NCBI RefSeq assembly: GCF_009905375.1
Contig: NC_133657.1
Location: 41,721,853 to 41,785,852, forward strand
Reading direction: 5' to 3'
DNA: 64,000 bases
Origin: Apium graveolens
Lineage: Eukaryota > Streptophyta > Magnoliopsida > Apiales > Apiaceae
Positions 31,202-43,443 of this stretch are shown here, one piece after another. Position 1 is the first letter of the stretch, and every line of letters starts with the position of its first letter. A model generated the notes under the pieces. It did no database searches and had not been told where the DNA came from. It was given only the letters and a program-made list of their open reading frames with translations. The position numbers and the translations under genes were made by a program.

Positions 31202-32895
31202 CCCAAGCAGTGTTGGGTACTATTCTCTTGTTAACAGATTTGATAGAGGTAAAATTTGATGATTCGGAAAGAATATAGTTCATTGAGTGATGTGCATTTT
31301 CCTTTTTAATTAAGGACTCAATATTGATTTCCTTAAGATCAATTCTCAGTTTATGGCAACTTGTCATTACTTTCATGTTGCAAGATATGCCGTCAAATTT
31401 ATCACCAAATGAATAGGGGTCTTCAGTTTTTGCCTCATTGTATTTACATGCTCCAACTTCTGGCTTACTAACAACCTTTTTACAAAGGTGAGTTAGATGA
31501 TTCATAGAGCCACACCTTTGACATTATTTTCTCGGAGCATCTGCAATATAGGCAAAGTTGTTGCTCTTGTTTATCCCAATTTTCCCGTTTTTATTCTTCA
31601 TTTTCTTTCTTGCATCTTCAATTTTTACTTCCTTGACAGGTGTCTTGGAGTCTTGGTTGCCCATGAGCTTCTTCTCAGTTTTGAGAATTGGAGTTATTTC
31701 TTCATTTTGTTTCTCACTATTTTTATCAGCAATTTCTTGCTTTATGATTAACTCCTCTTCATTGAAATCTATTTCACATGCTTTGAACATTGGTGCACCA
31801 ACCTTTCTCAGCATGGCTGGGACATCTTCATTTTCTGTTGCTTTTCCTTTACCACCAACATCTTTCTTGTTTCTATTCAAAGCATCATAGTCAAGACCAA
31901 TTTCTATGTTAGCACATAATTTGAACCTCTCATGGTATTGACCAAACAAATCTAATGCATTCCTGAGTGACTTCAGTTTTACCTCATTCTTTTCAATCTT
32001 GTCTTAACACAGCTTCAATCTCATTGGCATACTTCAACTTGTTTTTCAAGTATTCATTTTCTTGCTTGACTGACTCAAGCTCCGCAAGCAGTAGATCCAT
32101 CTTTTGCTTCGCACTCTCAAGCTTCTCCTTAGCATTTTTTAACCTGCTAACTTCTTCAGTAGCTGCTACTAAGCTTGTGTGTATATGAAACATCTCCACA
32201 CTTATCTTTTCCACAGTCTCCTTATATTGACTAACATTTAAATCAATGGTGGTTATAATTGGTACCTTTGATTTTGAAGTGGATGCTTCTCCATGCTCAA
32301 AAGCCATTAGTGCATAGTTTCCAACTTCTTCATCCTCATCATCATCAATATCATCCCAACTCCTTCCTTCTGCAATATAAGCTTTTCCCGACTACTTCAT
32401 CAAGAGAGCTTCATACTTTGCTTCCAGTTCAAGATATGCCTTATCTTTATTCACCTTTTTAGGCTTTCTGTATTCAGTAGAAAAGTGACCCAACTCATCA
32501 CAGTTGAAGCACCTTATCTTTGATCCATCCACAAATCCTGTTTTGTAGCCACCTTTGCTAACTGAATTGTACTAAGTCTTTTGTTTCCGATTATTGTTGT
32601 TGGAAGACTATTCCTTGAACTTCAAGAACCTTGGCTTCTTGACTATTATGTTGGAGAATTTCCTTGCCAAGTAAGCCATGGATTGGTCCATTTCATCATG
32701 CTCATCTAAGGTGTAATATTCATCTTCCTCTAGCTCCAGTACAACTTGCTTCTGAGGTCCTTTATTCTTTTGTTCCATAGCTTAAACAACTGGAACTTGA
32801 TCATCTTGCTCATCTTCACTTTCTTCTATGTCATTTACAATTAAAGCACTTGAACTATCAAAAACATGTCCATGATGTGCTTTAAATGACTTTCT
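31202..32895 (-). pseudogene. Gag C-terminal half of copy B
   Basis: Heavily interrupted. Visible are an acidic segment (ELEEDEYYTLDEHDEMDQSM), a zinc knuckle with its last ligand mutated (CFNCDELGHFSTEY, Cys to Tyr), a long Glu/Lys-rich coiled-coil stretch (32307-31993) and a second knuckle region near 31500 that is no longer clear. Stops lie at least at about 32580, 32640, 32785 and 31993. Confidence 0.8.
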
Positions 32896-33378
32896 TTACA
32901 GAATCTCAAGTTCATAGGTTTTCAATATTCTATATAGAACTTCCAAAGTCATTCTGCTTAAATCTCTTCCTTCTCTTATGGCTGATATTTTTTGTTCAAG
33001 ATGGTCAAGAAGAGCTAGCAAAAACTTTAGGTTAACCTCCTCAGCTTCATAATATTTATCATGTAGCTGCAAGTTATTTATCAGTTTGTTGAACCTTTCA
33101 AAAACTTGAGTAATTCCTTCTTTTGGTTTAGCCATAAACCCTTAATACTGAGAAACCAGAATACTTCTTTGGTTTGACCTAACTTCCTTTGTTCCTTCAC
33201 ATAATATCTCTATTTTCTCCCAGATCTGTTTGGCTGTGTCACAGTTCACCATGTTATTGTACATTACATTGTCAAGTGACTCTATCAAGATCGGCTGCAA
33301 TCCACTATCTAGAGAGACTTTTTCTTTCTCAGGCTCAGTGTATTTTGAAGAATCTTTAGGAGCATAATTTGCTGGAAT
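32896..33378 (-). pseudogene. Gag N-terminal part of copy B, left of the gypsy insertion
   Basis: UBN2-type Gag text: NMVNCDTAKQIWEKIEILCEG, then a TAA at 33136-33144 where related proteins have Glu, then ITQVFERFNKLINNLQLHDKYY, LEVLYRILKTYELEIL and a stop. The frame is cut at 33378 by the gypsy element and continues at 48021. The five bases GGAAT at 33374-33378 are one copy of the target duplication. Confidence 0.87.
33374..33378. other. Target-site duplication, left copy (GGAAT)
   Basis: GGAAT directly precedes the TGTGACGACC start of the left gypsy LTR and recurs directly after the right LTR at 48016-48020. A 5-bp duplication is standard for LTR elements and shows that this copy inserted intact. 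Confidence 0.95.
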
Positions 33379-36300
33379 TGTGACGACCTCAATCTCGGGG
33401 TTAGGAAATGAGGACTCACACACCTCTAATCTACTAATTAAATATGCATAAACCCTGATTAACTACTAACAGGATCAACAGGATAAAGTATGAGACAATA
33501 TTACAACTACCAATCACAGAATATAACTTACAAACCCAAAATATTATTAAATAATCAGTATCGATTCTGGCTGGGAACCGACAGATAACCCATTGTATCT
33601 TTAAACACCTCTTACTAGGCGCGAGCTCACTCATAACCTGTACTACCTGCTCTGGCAACTGGAAGCCCTCAACATGGTAGGGACCACCAGGTACGCTCTT
33701 ACGAGCAGTGCGCCTAAGCCTGGCCATCTTCTTGCTTAACTGCCATGGTTAGATTAAGACAAAACAAGTGAGTAGAAAACTCAGCAAGTAACTATATAGC
33801 AGTTCTACAATATCAATTCTCAATATACTTTGAACAAACTAGGGCATTCTATTTTAGCTAATCTAGGTGGCAGATTTCCATATATTTATTTTTGTTTTCT
33901 TTGAGATAAGGAAAGGGTATCCGAAGAATAGTTGGGTTTTCAAGAAGCAAAGCTCGAAACATGACGAAAGCCGACATTCATCACAATTCATTATAGGATC
34001 AAAATAGATCTTTCAATAGAGGAAAGCAACAGTATTTCAAGATATAGAATCATTCATATGATCAACAATTTCAGGAATTAGGGTTCTGAGCTTTAAGCTC
34101 CACAATAACATAATCAACTCTTTTCAAAACAGTATAAACCATTTTCATTTCCAAAAATCAATTTACTGAATAAAAGTTTCAGTTCCCTTTTTAAATAATC
34201 ATTTAGAACCCTTGATTGGATCACTTATCTTTCCATTTCATTATATACAGGTGATCAACCCGTATCGACCTCCATTCCGGTCTTTAAGGTACCATTCGGC
34301 ATAATTTCAGCCTTAAATTGGACTAGTCCCACTAGCCTCTTACCATGACTGGACTAGTCCCACTAGCCTCTTACGTCTCAATCCAATCCATCAGGAATTC
34401 ATTTGGAAAACCTTGAGTTGGAAAACAATAGGTTTTCTACAATTCATTTTATCATTACCAAGCCTTTGAAATCATTTGGACTCTTTCAAGTCGAAACTCA
34501 TTCTTAATTTAGATTTTAAAGAAACAAAGTTCAGGGAGTGAATCAAAGATACGCAAAGAACAATTCTCAAGAATTCTGTATCAAGGATAACAAGGCACTA
34601 AATTTGAAGGATCAGAAATAACTTAGGGATCATTAGGGCGATCAAGAGAAACAGGGTATCATTAACAGAGTTATCCAAGATAATTTAAAGGTTCAATATG
34701 ATTCATGGCATTATAGGAAACTTAAACAGAAAGGCATATTATCAACGGGTGAAATCAATAGGATTATCAATAACAGGTTATCAAGAACAAAGGGTACTTC
34801 AAATCAATATCAGGGTTTCATAAAGCAAGGGTTTTATATTTTAACAGTTCAATACTCTACATGGTATGAACAACATTTCCTTTACAATCATTTATACAAG
34901 TAATCAGAGTTACTTGCCTGAAATTGCTTTCCTGAAGGTTGAACTACTGCCACCTAGTATACTTTTCCCTTTCCTAGCCCGAATTCCCTCACGCTCCGAA
35001 TCTACAATAAAAACTAAAATCTTAATTAGATTCCCAACTCTCGTTCCCGGAACGATCACTCTATATGATAACTCGATTATATTCTTGACTCGAACTATAC
35101 GAGTATAGCTTATACAAATAAGCACACAGCACATAGCACATAGCACAATTCTTTCTCGAAGTTTTTATATCCTTATATACCTAGAATCAAAGCGTACTCT
35201 CTTGACCTAGGCTATTTCTCAAATCACACTAACATGACTCTTTTACGAGTACTAGACCCTATTTATAACCAAACATTTACGTTCATAACCATCACTTATA
35301 TCAATCAACTTAATTCCCTTTTCTTTTATTCCTTAATTTGAACCAAAATAACAATCCAATCAAGCAAGATCATAGATTTTCACATATAACACTCAATCAT
35401 TCTTTCAATTACCAAAATCAAGTTTTGACCTTTATTTCTTATGGCCTATTCGGCCTTATTGCAAATACCCACCATAAAATCAGTCAAATACTCATTTTAA
35501 TTCACATAAACACGTATCTCATTCAACAACCCTTAAAGAACCACTCTCCTTTCTTTTAATCATAAAAATCCGAACCATAATCATACATATACAATCAAAT
35601 TTCTCAAAAATCACATCATACAACTTTAGTTCTAGCATGACTCCCCATTTAAACTAGCACCATTTTTTTATTAACAAATTTCGAACACAACCACCACTCA
35701 ATCATGGTCATACAATCAAGTTCTCATTAGTCACTAAGATTTTTAGCAAAAATCAACTCAATTCTCTTTTTAAGCCTAAGACCCATTCGGGTTTATCAAG
35801 AAAACACACATGCAAAGATCAATCTTGACATGCAAAGTCTTATATCACATTTTCAACTTGTTTTAAGCCTTAACTTAGTCATTAATCTACTTTTCATCAA
35901 GATTTCCGAAGCACAAAGCCAAACATCACCTAATGACTCAACCTTAATCAAATTATTCAAACAACATGCATGCATTCACTTAATCACAAATCAATCTCTT
36001 CTAAACCCATTTTCCATTCGGCAAAAATTCAAAATTCACAATCCAAGAACCAAATAAGGACATGCACATCTTGATCCTTTTTAAAACTAACATGCAATCA
36101 TGTTTAAGCCACATAAACTTAGTATTCAACAAGATTAACCCGCAAAAACCGATTCCCTCTTCTTTATTAAAAAAAGCCGAAGCAAAAGTCCACAAAACCC
36201 GAAGCAAAGATTCGCATGCAACCTCAATTTTTTTGATTTTTCTAAGCACAATCATATGCACACATTCATTTATAATCAAAGGAATCATTTAATCAAACAC

Positions 36301-37940
36301 CCACTCGATTTTTATCAAAGAAGCCAAAAACCCTTTTTCCAAATTTTCAAGAAATCATAACATGCATGCATCATTTCAAGTTTATAAATTACAACTTTTT
36401 TTATTAACAACTATCCACTATTGATTTCATGGTCAAAAACCAACTTTATCACTTTAAGAACATAAAGCCATTCGGTTATATAGAAAAACACCACATGCAT
36501 CTACTAAAATTAAAGTGTACTTTGTGTAGAGTTCAGTTTTCACATCACAACTCACCACCGGTTCACCGGAGTTCATCACCGGTGGTGGTGGCTTCACGGT
36601 GGTGCCCTCATTCGAGGGTGTCCAACCACGAAATCCCCGATTTCATCAATTACGCAAGATAAACTAACATGCACTTCATTCTAGCATTCATTATGCAAGG
36701 AATCAAGCTTAACAAGATGACAACAATCAACAATCAAGAAGAACCATGGGGTTCTCGGGTGTACACGCACACCGAACACACACAACACACACACACCGGC
36801 ATGCAAGCCTAATCACACACATGCACACACTTCTAACCATATATAAGTGCTTAGCAAAAAGAATTAGGGATGATTGGTGTGTTTGATCAAAGAAAAGAGA
36901 GGTATACCGAGAGAGATTGAAGAAAGCCGAGAGAGAGAGTGAGAGAGAGTGTTCGAGAGAGAGAGAAGAGAAAAAGAAGAGAGAAAAGAGTGAGTGTTCG
37001 GCAAGAAGAAGAAAATGAGGAAGGAAGGGAATATTTATACTCCACCAAGATTAAGGGCAAAATAGTAATCTAATAACTCCCTTTTTAGTTTGCATTTTCT
37101 TTCTCTTTTTACTTAATTACAATGAAATTCAAAATAAAAATACTTCTCTCTCGGAAAGTCAAGAATTATTGAAAATGACATTTTTAGCGCGTAGGCCTCG
37201 AAATTAGCTTTTTATCCATTACTCATAATAAGAATTTGAGCGAGCGGTTGATTTTATATGAATTTCGCAAACTCGCCTTAATAAATACCTTTTCCACATA
37301 AAATCGATTTAAAAATGCAAAGATCAACAATTAAATTCACTTATCATTTTTAAAAAGTCTCTAAGACCTCTACGAAGATAACAGAACAAATCCCATGTTT
37401 TTATCCATCTCAGATGATTTTATAAAAATGCACGAAGGTTAATTAAACCTTTACTTAAATCACATAATTCCTTTAAAATTCCCAAAAATTGACACAGAAC
37501 ATATAATCATGCACACAGTCAAGCAATCACACGCATATAGTCACATAACGACTCAGGTCTGATCATAGAATATATCCCTCTTTAATCTTTATCCTCTTTT
37601 ACGCGTACCGGGTCACGTTCATCCCGACGCTCAGCGTTTCGATTACGCTTCTCATTATCATTATTGACCGACACGTCACTTAGGACAGAACACTTTACTG
37701 ACACATTCATTTCATTCAATCACACATAATTCCCCTTTTATATATTCTTTAACTCTTTAATGGGACGGGTTCCGTTCTACCTAACGGCCCGACAACACAG
37801 CTTAACTTCTAAGCTGACTCTTTAAATTGGAACGTTTTTATCCACGCTCCTTAACTCTAGTATACAGATAAGACGAATAATCATCACTTAATCACATACT
37901 TTACTTTCTTAATTATGACGCAAAATTCTCGGTCGTTACA
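33379..37940 (-). repeat. 3' LTR of the chromovirus (4,562 bp)
   Basis: TGTGACGACC...GGTCGTTACA. No genes; small ORFs inside it are not conserved as coding. Internal features: a 24-bp unit beginning GGACTAGTCCCACTAGCC repeated at 34320 and 34351; an inverted repeat of CACCACCGGT/ACCGGTGGTG at 36553/36578; a GA-rich low-complexity run at about 36925-36990; CA-rich runs near 36770-36830. All recur in the right LTR. Confidence 0.95.
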
Positions 37941-37953
37941 ATCTACCCTCCTT
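37941..37953 (-). other. Polypurine tract of the chromovirus
   Basis: Minus strand AAGGAGGGTAGAT directly before the 3' LTR. The second chromovirus has a near-identical tract at 55205-55217. Confidence 0.88.
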
Positions 37954-37980
37954 AAAAGGATTCTGTCCCCAGAATCTAAT

Positions 37981-38304
37981 CTAAGCAAATAGATGGGGAT
38001 ACTTTTCTTTCATTTCGCTTTCTAATTCCCAAGTCGATTCCTCGACTAGTGGATTTCTCCACAACACTCTAACTAGAGGTACAACTTTATTTCTAAGCGT
38101 CCTTTCTTTTTGATCCAAAATTCGCACTGGTTGTTCCACATAGGACAAATCTGGTTGGATTTCTACTGGTTCCAACTCGATCACATGGCTCGCATCAACA
38201 TTATACTTTTTCAGAAGAGATACATGAAATACATTGTGCAGATGTTGTATTTGCGGCGGCAACGCCAATACTTGCGTGATAACTGTTGTTATAGGAAAAC
38301 TCAA
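37981..38304 (-). pseudogene. Integrase C-terminus with chromodomain
   Basis: Text [13 protein letters not shown] is the end of the integrase C-terminal (GPY/F) region, and RVLWRNPLVEESTWELESEM is a chromodomain of the kind found in Tekay/Del elements, thought to guide insertion into heterochromatin. The frame ends at a normal stop at 37981-37983, 40 bp before the 3' LTR. Upstream it is fused out of frame to the integrase core by the deletion near 38280-38300. Confidence 0.9.
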
Positions 38305-39103
38305 TTAAGGGCAAATGATCATCCCAATTTCCTTTGAAATCTATTGCGCAGGTTCGCAACATATCCTCAATTGTCTGAATTGTCCTTTCACTTTGTCCGT
38401 CTGTCTGCGGATGATATGCCGTACTCATTTTCAATTTCGTTCCCAAATGATCGTGGAATTGTCGCCAAAATCTCGAATTAAACCTTGGATCTCTATCAGA
38501 CATGATAGATACAGGAACTCCATGACGCATCACGATTTCATCCATATACAATTTGACCAGCTTCTCTAATGAAAACCTTTCATTTATTGGCAAGAAATGT
38601 GCTGACTTTGTCAATCGATCAATTACCACCCAAATTGCATCATGATTAGACTTGGTTTTAGGTAATCCTACCACGAAATCCATTACGATATGTTCCCATT
38701 TCCATTCAGGTATGTCCAGTGGCTGAAGCAATCCACTTGGCCTTTGATGTTCCGCTTTAACTCTTTGGCACGTGTAACATTTGCTTATCCATTCCGCAAT
38801 TTCCTTTTTCATGTTTGGCCACCAAAAATTTTCTTTCAAATCCTGGTACATCTTTGTACTTCCAGGGTGAATTGAAAATCTCGAGTTATGCGCTTCTTGC
38901 AAAATCTCGTGCTTTAGTTCCACAACATCAGGTATCCAAATACGTGAGTTAACACGGTATAACCCTTTTCCATCCTTTTGAGCTTTAATTTCTTCTCCCG
39001 TCAACTTATTCCTTTCGCGATTCATCACCTGCTCTTGACAGAATCTAATCTTTTTCCAAAATTTCAGGTTGAAACCGTATTGCATAAATGGCTTCACCTC
39101 CAC
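38290..39103 (-). pseudogene. Integrase zinc-binding and catalytic core
   Basis: HHCC zinc region ([17 protein letters not shown]... CYTCQRVK), first core Asp in [12 protein letters not shown], second in [12 protein letters not shown], and [14 protein letters not shown] with the Glu, so all DDE residues are present. The upstream border is a one-base frameshift near 39050. Downstream the text stops after NNSYHASIG and jumps to [13 protein letters not shown]; the intervening GPY/F region, about 115 residues in relatives, is deleted with loss of frame. Confidence 0.9.
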
Positions 39104-39884
39104 ATTCTGGAGTCTGCACCACTATTTCCATCTTTTCAAAGTCCTTGATTAATTCTTCTGATGATGTTAACATATTCAACTTTTCCTTTCAACTTAAAGC
39201 ATCAGCTACCACATTTGCCTTTCCAGGATGATAGTTTATCGCACAATCATAATCTTTGATTAATTCCAACCACCTTCTTTGTCGCATATTCAGTTCTTTC
39301 TGAGTAAAGATATACTTTAAGCTCTTATGGTCCGTATAAATCTTGCACTTTTCCCCGTACAAATAATGCCTCCAAATCTTAAGGGCAAATACAATTGCTG
39401 CCAATTCCAAATCGTGCGTTGGATACTTTTGCTCATGCGGTTTGAGTTGCCTTGACGCGTATGCTATTACCTTCCCGTGTTGCATTAACACACATCCAAG
39501 TCCTTTATAGGAAGCATCACTGAATATCACAAATTCACCTTTATCATCTGGTAATACCAACACAGGGGCGGTTACCAACCTCTTCTTTAATTCTTGAAAA
39601 CTTTCCTCACACTTTTCTGTCCAAATGAACTTCTCATTCTTTCTTGTCAATTTTGTCAATGGAACGGCAATCTTTGAGAAATCTTGCACAAATCTTCTAT
39701 AGTATCCGGCTAATCCCAGAAAACTTCTGACTTTCGTCGGAGTCTTGGGTCTTTCCCAATTCATTACAGCTTCTATCTTGGCTAGATCCACTTTAATTGC
39801 TTCTTTATTAACTACATGACCAAGAAATCGCACTTCTTTTAGCCAAAATTCACACTTTGAAAACTTTGCATACAGCTTCTCTTT
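39104..39884 (-). pseudogene. Reverse transcriptase thumb and RNase H
   Basis: In frame with the segment upstream but cut off by TGA at 39885-39887 (Arg expected). Shows [21 protein letters not shown], the RNase H start [51 protein letters not shown] and [18 protein letters not shown] at 39189-39191 replaces the expected Arg (CGA to TGA) after ADALS. The frame then continues to the frameshift near 39050. Confidence 0.9.
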
Positions 39885-41582
39885 TCACAGAATTTCCAAG
39901 GAAATCCTCAAATGCTCCTTATGATCTTCTTCCATCTTGGAATAAATAAGTATATCGTCAATAAACACAATCACGAACTTGTCCAAATACTGCTTGAACA
40001 CTCTGTTCATAAGATCCATAAATACAGCTGGCGCATTCGTCAAGCCAAATGCCATCACCAAAAACTCATAATGTCTATATCTTGTTCGGAACGCTGTCTT
40101 GGGTATATCTTCCGCTTTGATCTTTAATTGATGATACCCAGATCTTAAATCAATCTTTGAGAAACACGAAGCTCCTTTCAATTGGTCAAACAAGTCATCG
40201 ATCCGCGATAGAGGGTACTTATTCTTGATTGTCAACTTATTCAGTTCACGGTAATCGATACACAATCGCATACTTCCATCCTTCTTCTTTACAAACATCA
40301 CCGGTGCGCCCCACGGGGATGCACTCGGTCGGATTACTCCTTTGTCCAACAACTCTTGCAACTGAGCTGCCAATTCCTTCATTTCAACCGGCGCCATGCG
40401 ATAGGGAGATTTCGACACTAGTTCCGTACCAGGAGCCAATTCAATCGTAAACTCGATCTCTCTGTCTGGAGGTAGTCCCGGCAATTCATCAGGAAACACG
40501 TCCGGAAAATCTCTTAATACCGGAATATCGTCGATCCTTACAAATTCTTTCTCCACGTCCACGACATGAGCCAAATAAAGCTCGCATCCTTGACGCATTA
40601 ATCTTCTCGCCTCAATAACCGTTAGAAATTTCTTTTCTTGCCTCCTTCCTTTAAATATCACTTCCTCACCATCCTTGGTTCTTAACTTCACTTTCTTACT
40701 TTTACACTCTATTTGCGCCTCATGATTTGACAACCAATCCATTCCTAGAATAACCTCAAATTCTCCTAACTTAAAAGGAATTAAGTCAGCAGAAAAGTGC
40801 CGACCTTCTATAGACACATCACAATCGGGACAAATCTTATTAATAACAACTTTCTCTTGATTTGCTACCTCTATAATCAACTTCGGCTCTAGAGGGTACG
40901 CAACACAATTTAACTTATCAAGAATGCTTTCAGAAATAAAAGATCTGGTTGCTCCAGAATCCATCAAAACTTTTACTTCTACTGAGTTTATAACAAGCAT
41001 ACCTGCTACCACATCCACATCTTGTACCGCATCTTTCATTGACATGTTAAAGGTCCTAGCTCTGGGTTGAGCTGATGGTGCTGGGAGAGACGGCGGTCCA
41101 ACAATTCTGAGAACATTAGCCTTCTGCACAGACTCCTTGCAATTTCTAGTCATATGGCCTACCTTGCCACACTTGAAACAAGCCAAATCAGGCTTCCTTA
41201 CTTCATTTGAACATTCTGAAGAATAATGCCCCTTCTGGTTGCACTTAAAACATGTTATATCCAGCTTATTACACCTCCCCGGGTGTCTCTTTCCACAGTT
41301 CCTGCATTCTTGCATCTGGGGTCTGCTATCCTTTCCCGGTTGTCCAGCTTTCTGGAAAAGGTTCTTCTGAGCTCCACTCTCGGGTCTAAACTTCTGAAAC
41401 TTTTTGTTCTGACCTCCACCATTCTTTCCAAACTTTCCTCTGAACTTTAAACTTCCTTGCTCTTGCTCAGAGCTTTCAAACTTCCTCTTTCTTCCTTCAT
41501 TTTCTCTTCGAGCAGCTTTCCGCTCACCTTCCACTATCATTGCCTTCTGAACCAAAGCAGCATAGTTCTTGATCTCCAACAT
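39885..41582 (-). pseudogene. Gag C-terminus, protease and reverse transcriptase fingers/palm
   Basis: Three zinc knuckles in series near residues 95-155: [12 protein letters not shown] (a shorter C-X2-C-X3-H-X3-C form), [14 protein letters not shown] and [14 protein letters not shown]. Protease has [12 protein letters not shown]. Reverse transcriptase has [34 protein letters not shown] and the active site [12 protein letters not shown], all intact. The frame is continuous with gag upstream except for the TAG at 41616 and ends at the TGA at 39885-39887. Confidence 0.93.
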
Positions 41583-42152
41583 TACTATTTGACTCCTAAT
41601 CCACGACTTAAGTCCCTACTGGAACCTCTTAGTCTTCTTTGCTTCAGTATTCACGTACTCTGGCACGAACCTTGCCAATTCCGAAAACTTCACCTCATAT
41701 TCTGCTACCGACATTTCCTCCTGTCTAAGATCAAAAAATTTCATCTCCAACTGATCTTGCATATAACTTGGCAAATATTTTTCCAGAAACATCTCAGTGA
41801 ACTTCTCCCAAGATAAGTCTTTGCCTTCCAACAACGTCTTAGAAGACTCCCACCAGAAACTTGCTTCATCCCTCAAATAATAACTTGCGTACTGAGCTTT
41901 CTTATCGTCCTTAACTTCGGCTAGCTCAAAGGCTTTTTCCATCTCTCTCAACCACGACTGTGCTTTAATCTGATCTGGCAAACCTAAGAACTCTGGAGGA
42001 TGAACAGATTGAAAATGCTTGAAATTTCCAACTTTTGGGGCCACAGGTTGTTGCAAAAGCTGAGCAAGTCTGCTCATAAAAGTGGTTTCTGGGTTTATTT
42101 CTGGGTCTTGGGTGGGAATTTCTTCTTCTTGGTGATCTGGTGAGTTGGCCAT
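41583..42152 (-). pseudogene. Gag N-terminal part of the chromovirus
   Basis: ATG at 42152. Retrotransposon Gag text: AQSWLREMEKAFELAEVKDD, YYLRDEASFWWES and FTEMFLEKYLPSYMQDQ. TAG at 41616-41618 interrupts it at residue 179 (KRFQ then stop; GLKSWIRSQ continues in the same frame), a likely CAG-to-TAG change. Gag-pol would otherwise be a single continuous frame, as is usual for Tekay. Confidence 0.93.
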
Positions 42153-42704
42153 TTCTTACAAACCTGATTGAGCAATTATTTAGCAATACGATAGCATGGC
42201 ATATATATAATAACAATTTTTTTTTATGAAATCTCTTTTGTGGATTTTAAGTTTTACCCAATGTGCACATGCAATCCTATTACTACATAATTCTCATATC
42301 AGTGTTGTTTTATCATGGCACGGAATAGGGTTTTACGATCTTTAGTCATGGTTGTATAAAAACATAGCTGTATTTAAAACATGGCATTGAGAATAGTTTA
42401 TAAGATAAACAAGGTGCACAAAGGAAAGCAAGATAATAGATTTATTTAAATCAAGGGTTACATAGGAAATATTCTGGATTTTAAGGTTCTGAAGCAAGGT
42501 ACAATAATTAGCAGGGTTAAACAGAGGAAAAACTGGAAAACATCCCCCTATCTACCCCTAACTTCCAACTACTAGTACTAATGCACTGGTCTGAGATACA
42601 ACAAGATAAATGAAAAAGGGATCCCGGCATCTGACCAAGTATCCCAAAGCCTACCGGCGCTGAAAACAACAACAACCATCTACGGGCTCAACCAATAGTC
42701 CCGT
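42153..42704 (-). other. Spacer between pre-gag ORF and gag
   Basis: AT-rich, no ORF, no repeat that I can see. It separates the pre-gag ORF stop (42705-42707) from the gag ATG by about 550 bp, too far for simple reinitiation on the same mRNA. Confidence 0.6.
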
Positions 42705-43223
42705 CTAATAATCTAGGATCTCTCTCAACACAACCAACATCCAGCGAATGATCTTATGCAGCCTCCGGGCCTCAGCATCAGCATCACTAGTGGATGGTCC
42801 CTCATCCAATCTCTTCCTGGCAACCTGCTCCACCATCTTCACTCGAACTCGCCACTCATCATCCATAACAGAAGCACTCTGCCTAGACTCCCTGGCTAGT
42901 CTATCCACCAAAGCTCCTAACTCAGGAATACGGGAGTACACAAAGTCTCGGTCCTGGGCTAACTTGCCACCAACACTGACAGGAACAGTCTTAGGCATCT
43001 CTGACTCTGGCTCAGGGGCAGGGGTCTCTGAATCAGGCCTCAAGGGTGAAATCTGCATGGGGATCTCACTACTATCAGAAGGGTCCTCCTCTGGGTCTGA
43101 ACTAACATATACAGGCTCCTCTGGAGAGGGTGGAATAGGGTCCACAGGGGTACCAGTCAAGCTAATCTCTGAGTCTGAGTCACTACCACTACTAGGATCC
43201 TGAGAGAAAACATAAAACAGCAA
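42705..43223 (-). CDS. Pre-gag ORF of the chromovirus, unknown function
   Basis: 172 codons open, reading in the sense of the element, between primer site and gag. The N-terminal half is acidic and Ser/Pro/Glu-rich (PIPPSPEEPVYVSSDPEEDP), probably disordered; the C-terminal half is helical and charged (ELGALVDRLARESRQS, VRVKMVEQVARKRLDE). The frame is open upstream to a TAG near 43262 with no ATG; the first in-frame ATG is about 55 codons in. TTTTCTCTCAG ending at 43201-43202 is a good 3' splice-site match inside this open stretch. The second chromovirus has an ORF in the same place, with similar character. Confidence 0.6.
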   Translation of the reverse strand: MLFYVFSQDPSSGSDSDSEISLTGTPVDPIPPSPEEPVYVSSDPEEDPSDSSEIPMQISPLRPDSETPAPEPESEMPKTVPVSVGGKLAQDRDFVYSRIPELGALVDRLARESRQSASVMDDEWRVRVKMVEQVARKRLDEGPSTSDADAEARRLHKIIRWMLVVLREILDY

Positions 43224-43428
43224 CCAAGAAACAATGTTAGGGTCAAATAAAGCTTCCAGCTAACTCACACCCTAACTTTAGTTTCTGCTTTACCAATCAA
43301 CACTTTTCCTTAGACTATACCCAATAGTCTAACTCAACTCTACATGAGTCGAACTCTCTCGCGATATAGATATATTCCCAAAATACCCCTTTTTAAAACC
43401 TAACTTGTCTCAGGGACTAGATCCTGTA

Positions 43429-43440
43429 GCTCTGATACCA
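43429..43440 (-). other. Primer-binding site of the chromovirus
   Basis: Minus strand TGGTATCAGAGC, three bases inside the 5' LTR; initiator-Met tRNA type. Confidence 0.95.
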
Positions 43441-43443
43441 ACT

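Noticed and set aside
34866..36662. Several 70-95-codon frames inside the gypsy LTRs (repeated at 44931-46727)
   Set aside because: They recur only because the LTRs are duplicates; their translations are low-complexity and frames on both strands overlap.
42748..43203. A 151-codon plus-strand open frame in the chromovirus
   Set aside because: It is the reverse of the pre-gag ORF, whose low-complexity composition opens the opposite strand. Nothing in its translation looks like a known protein.
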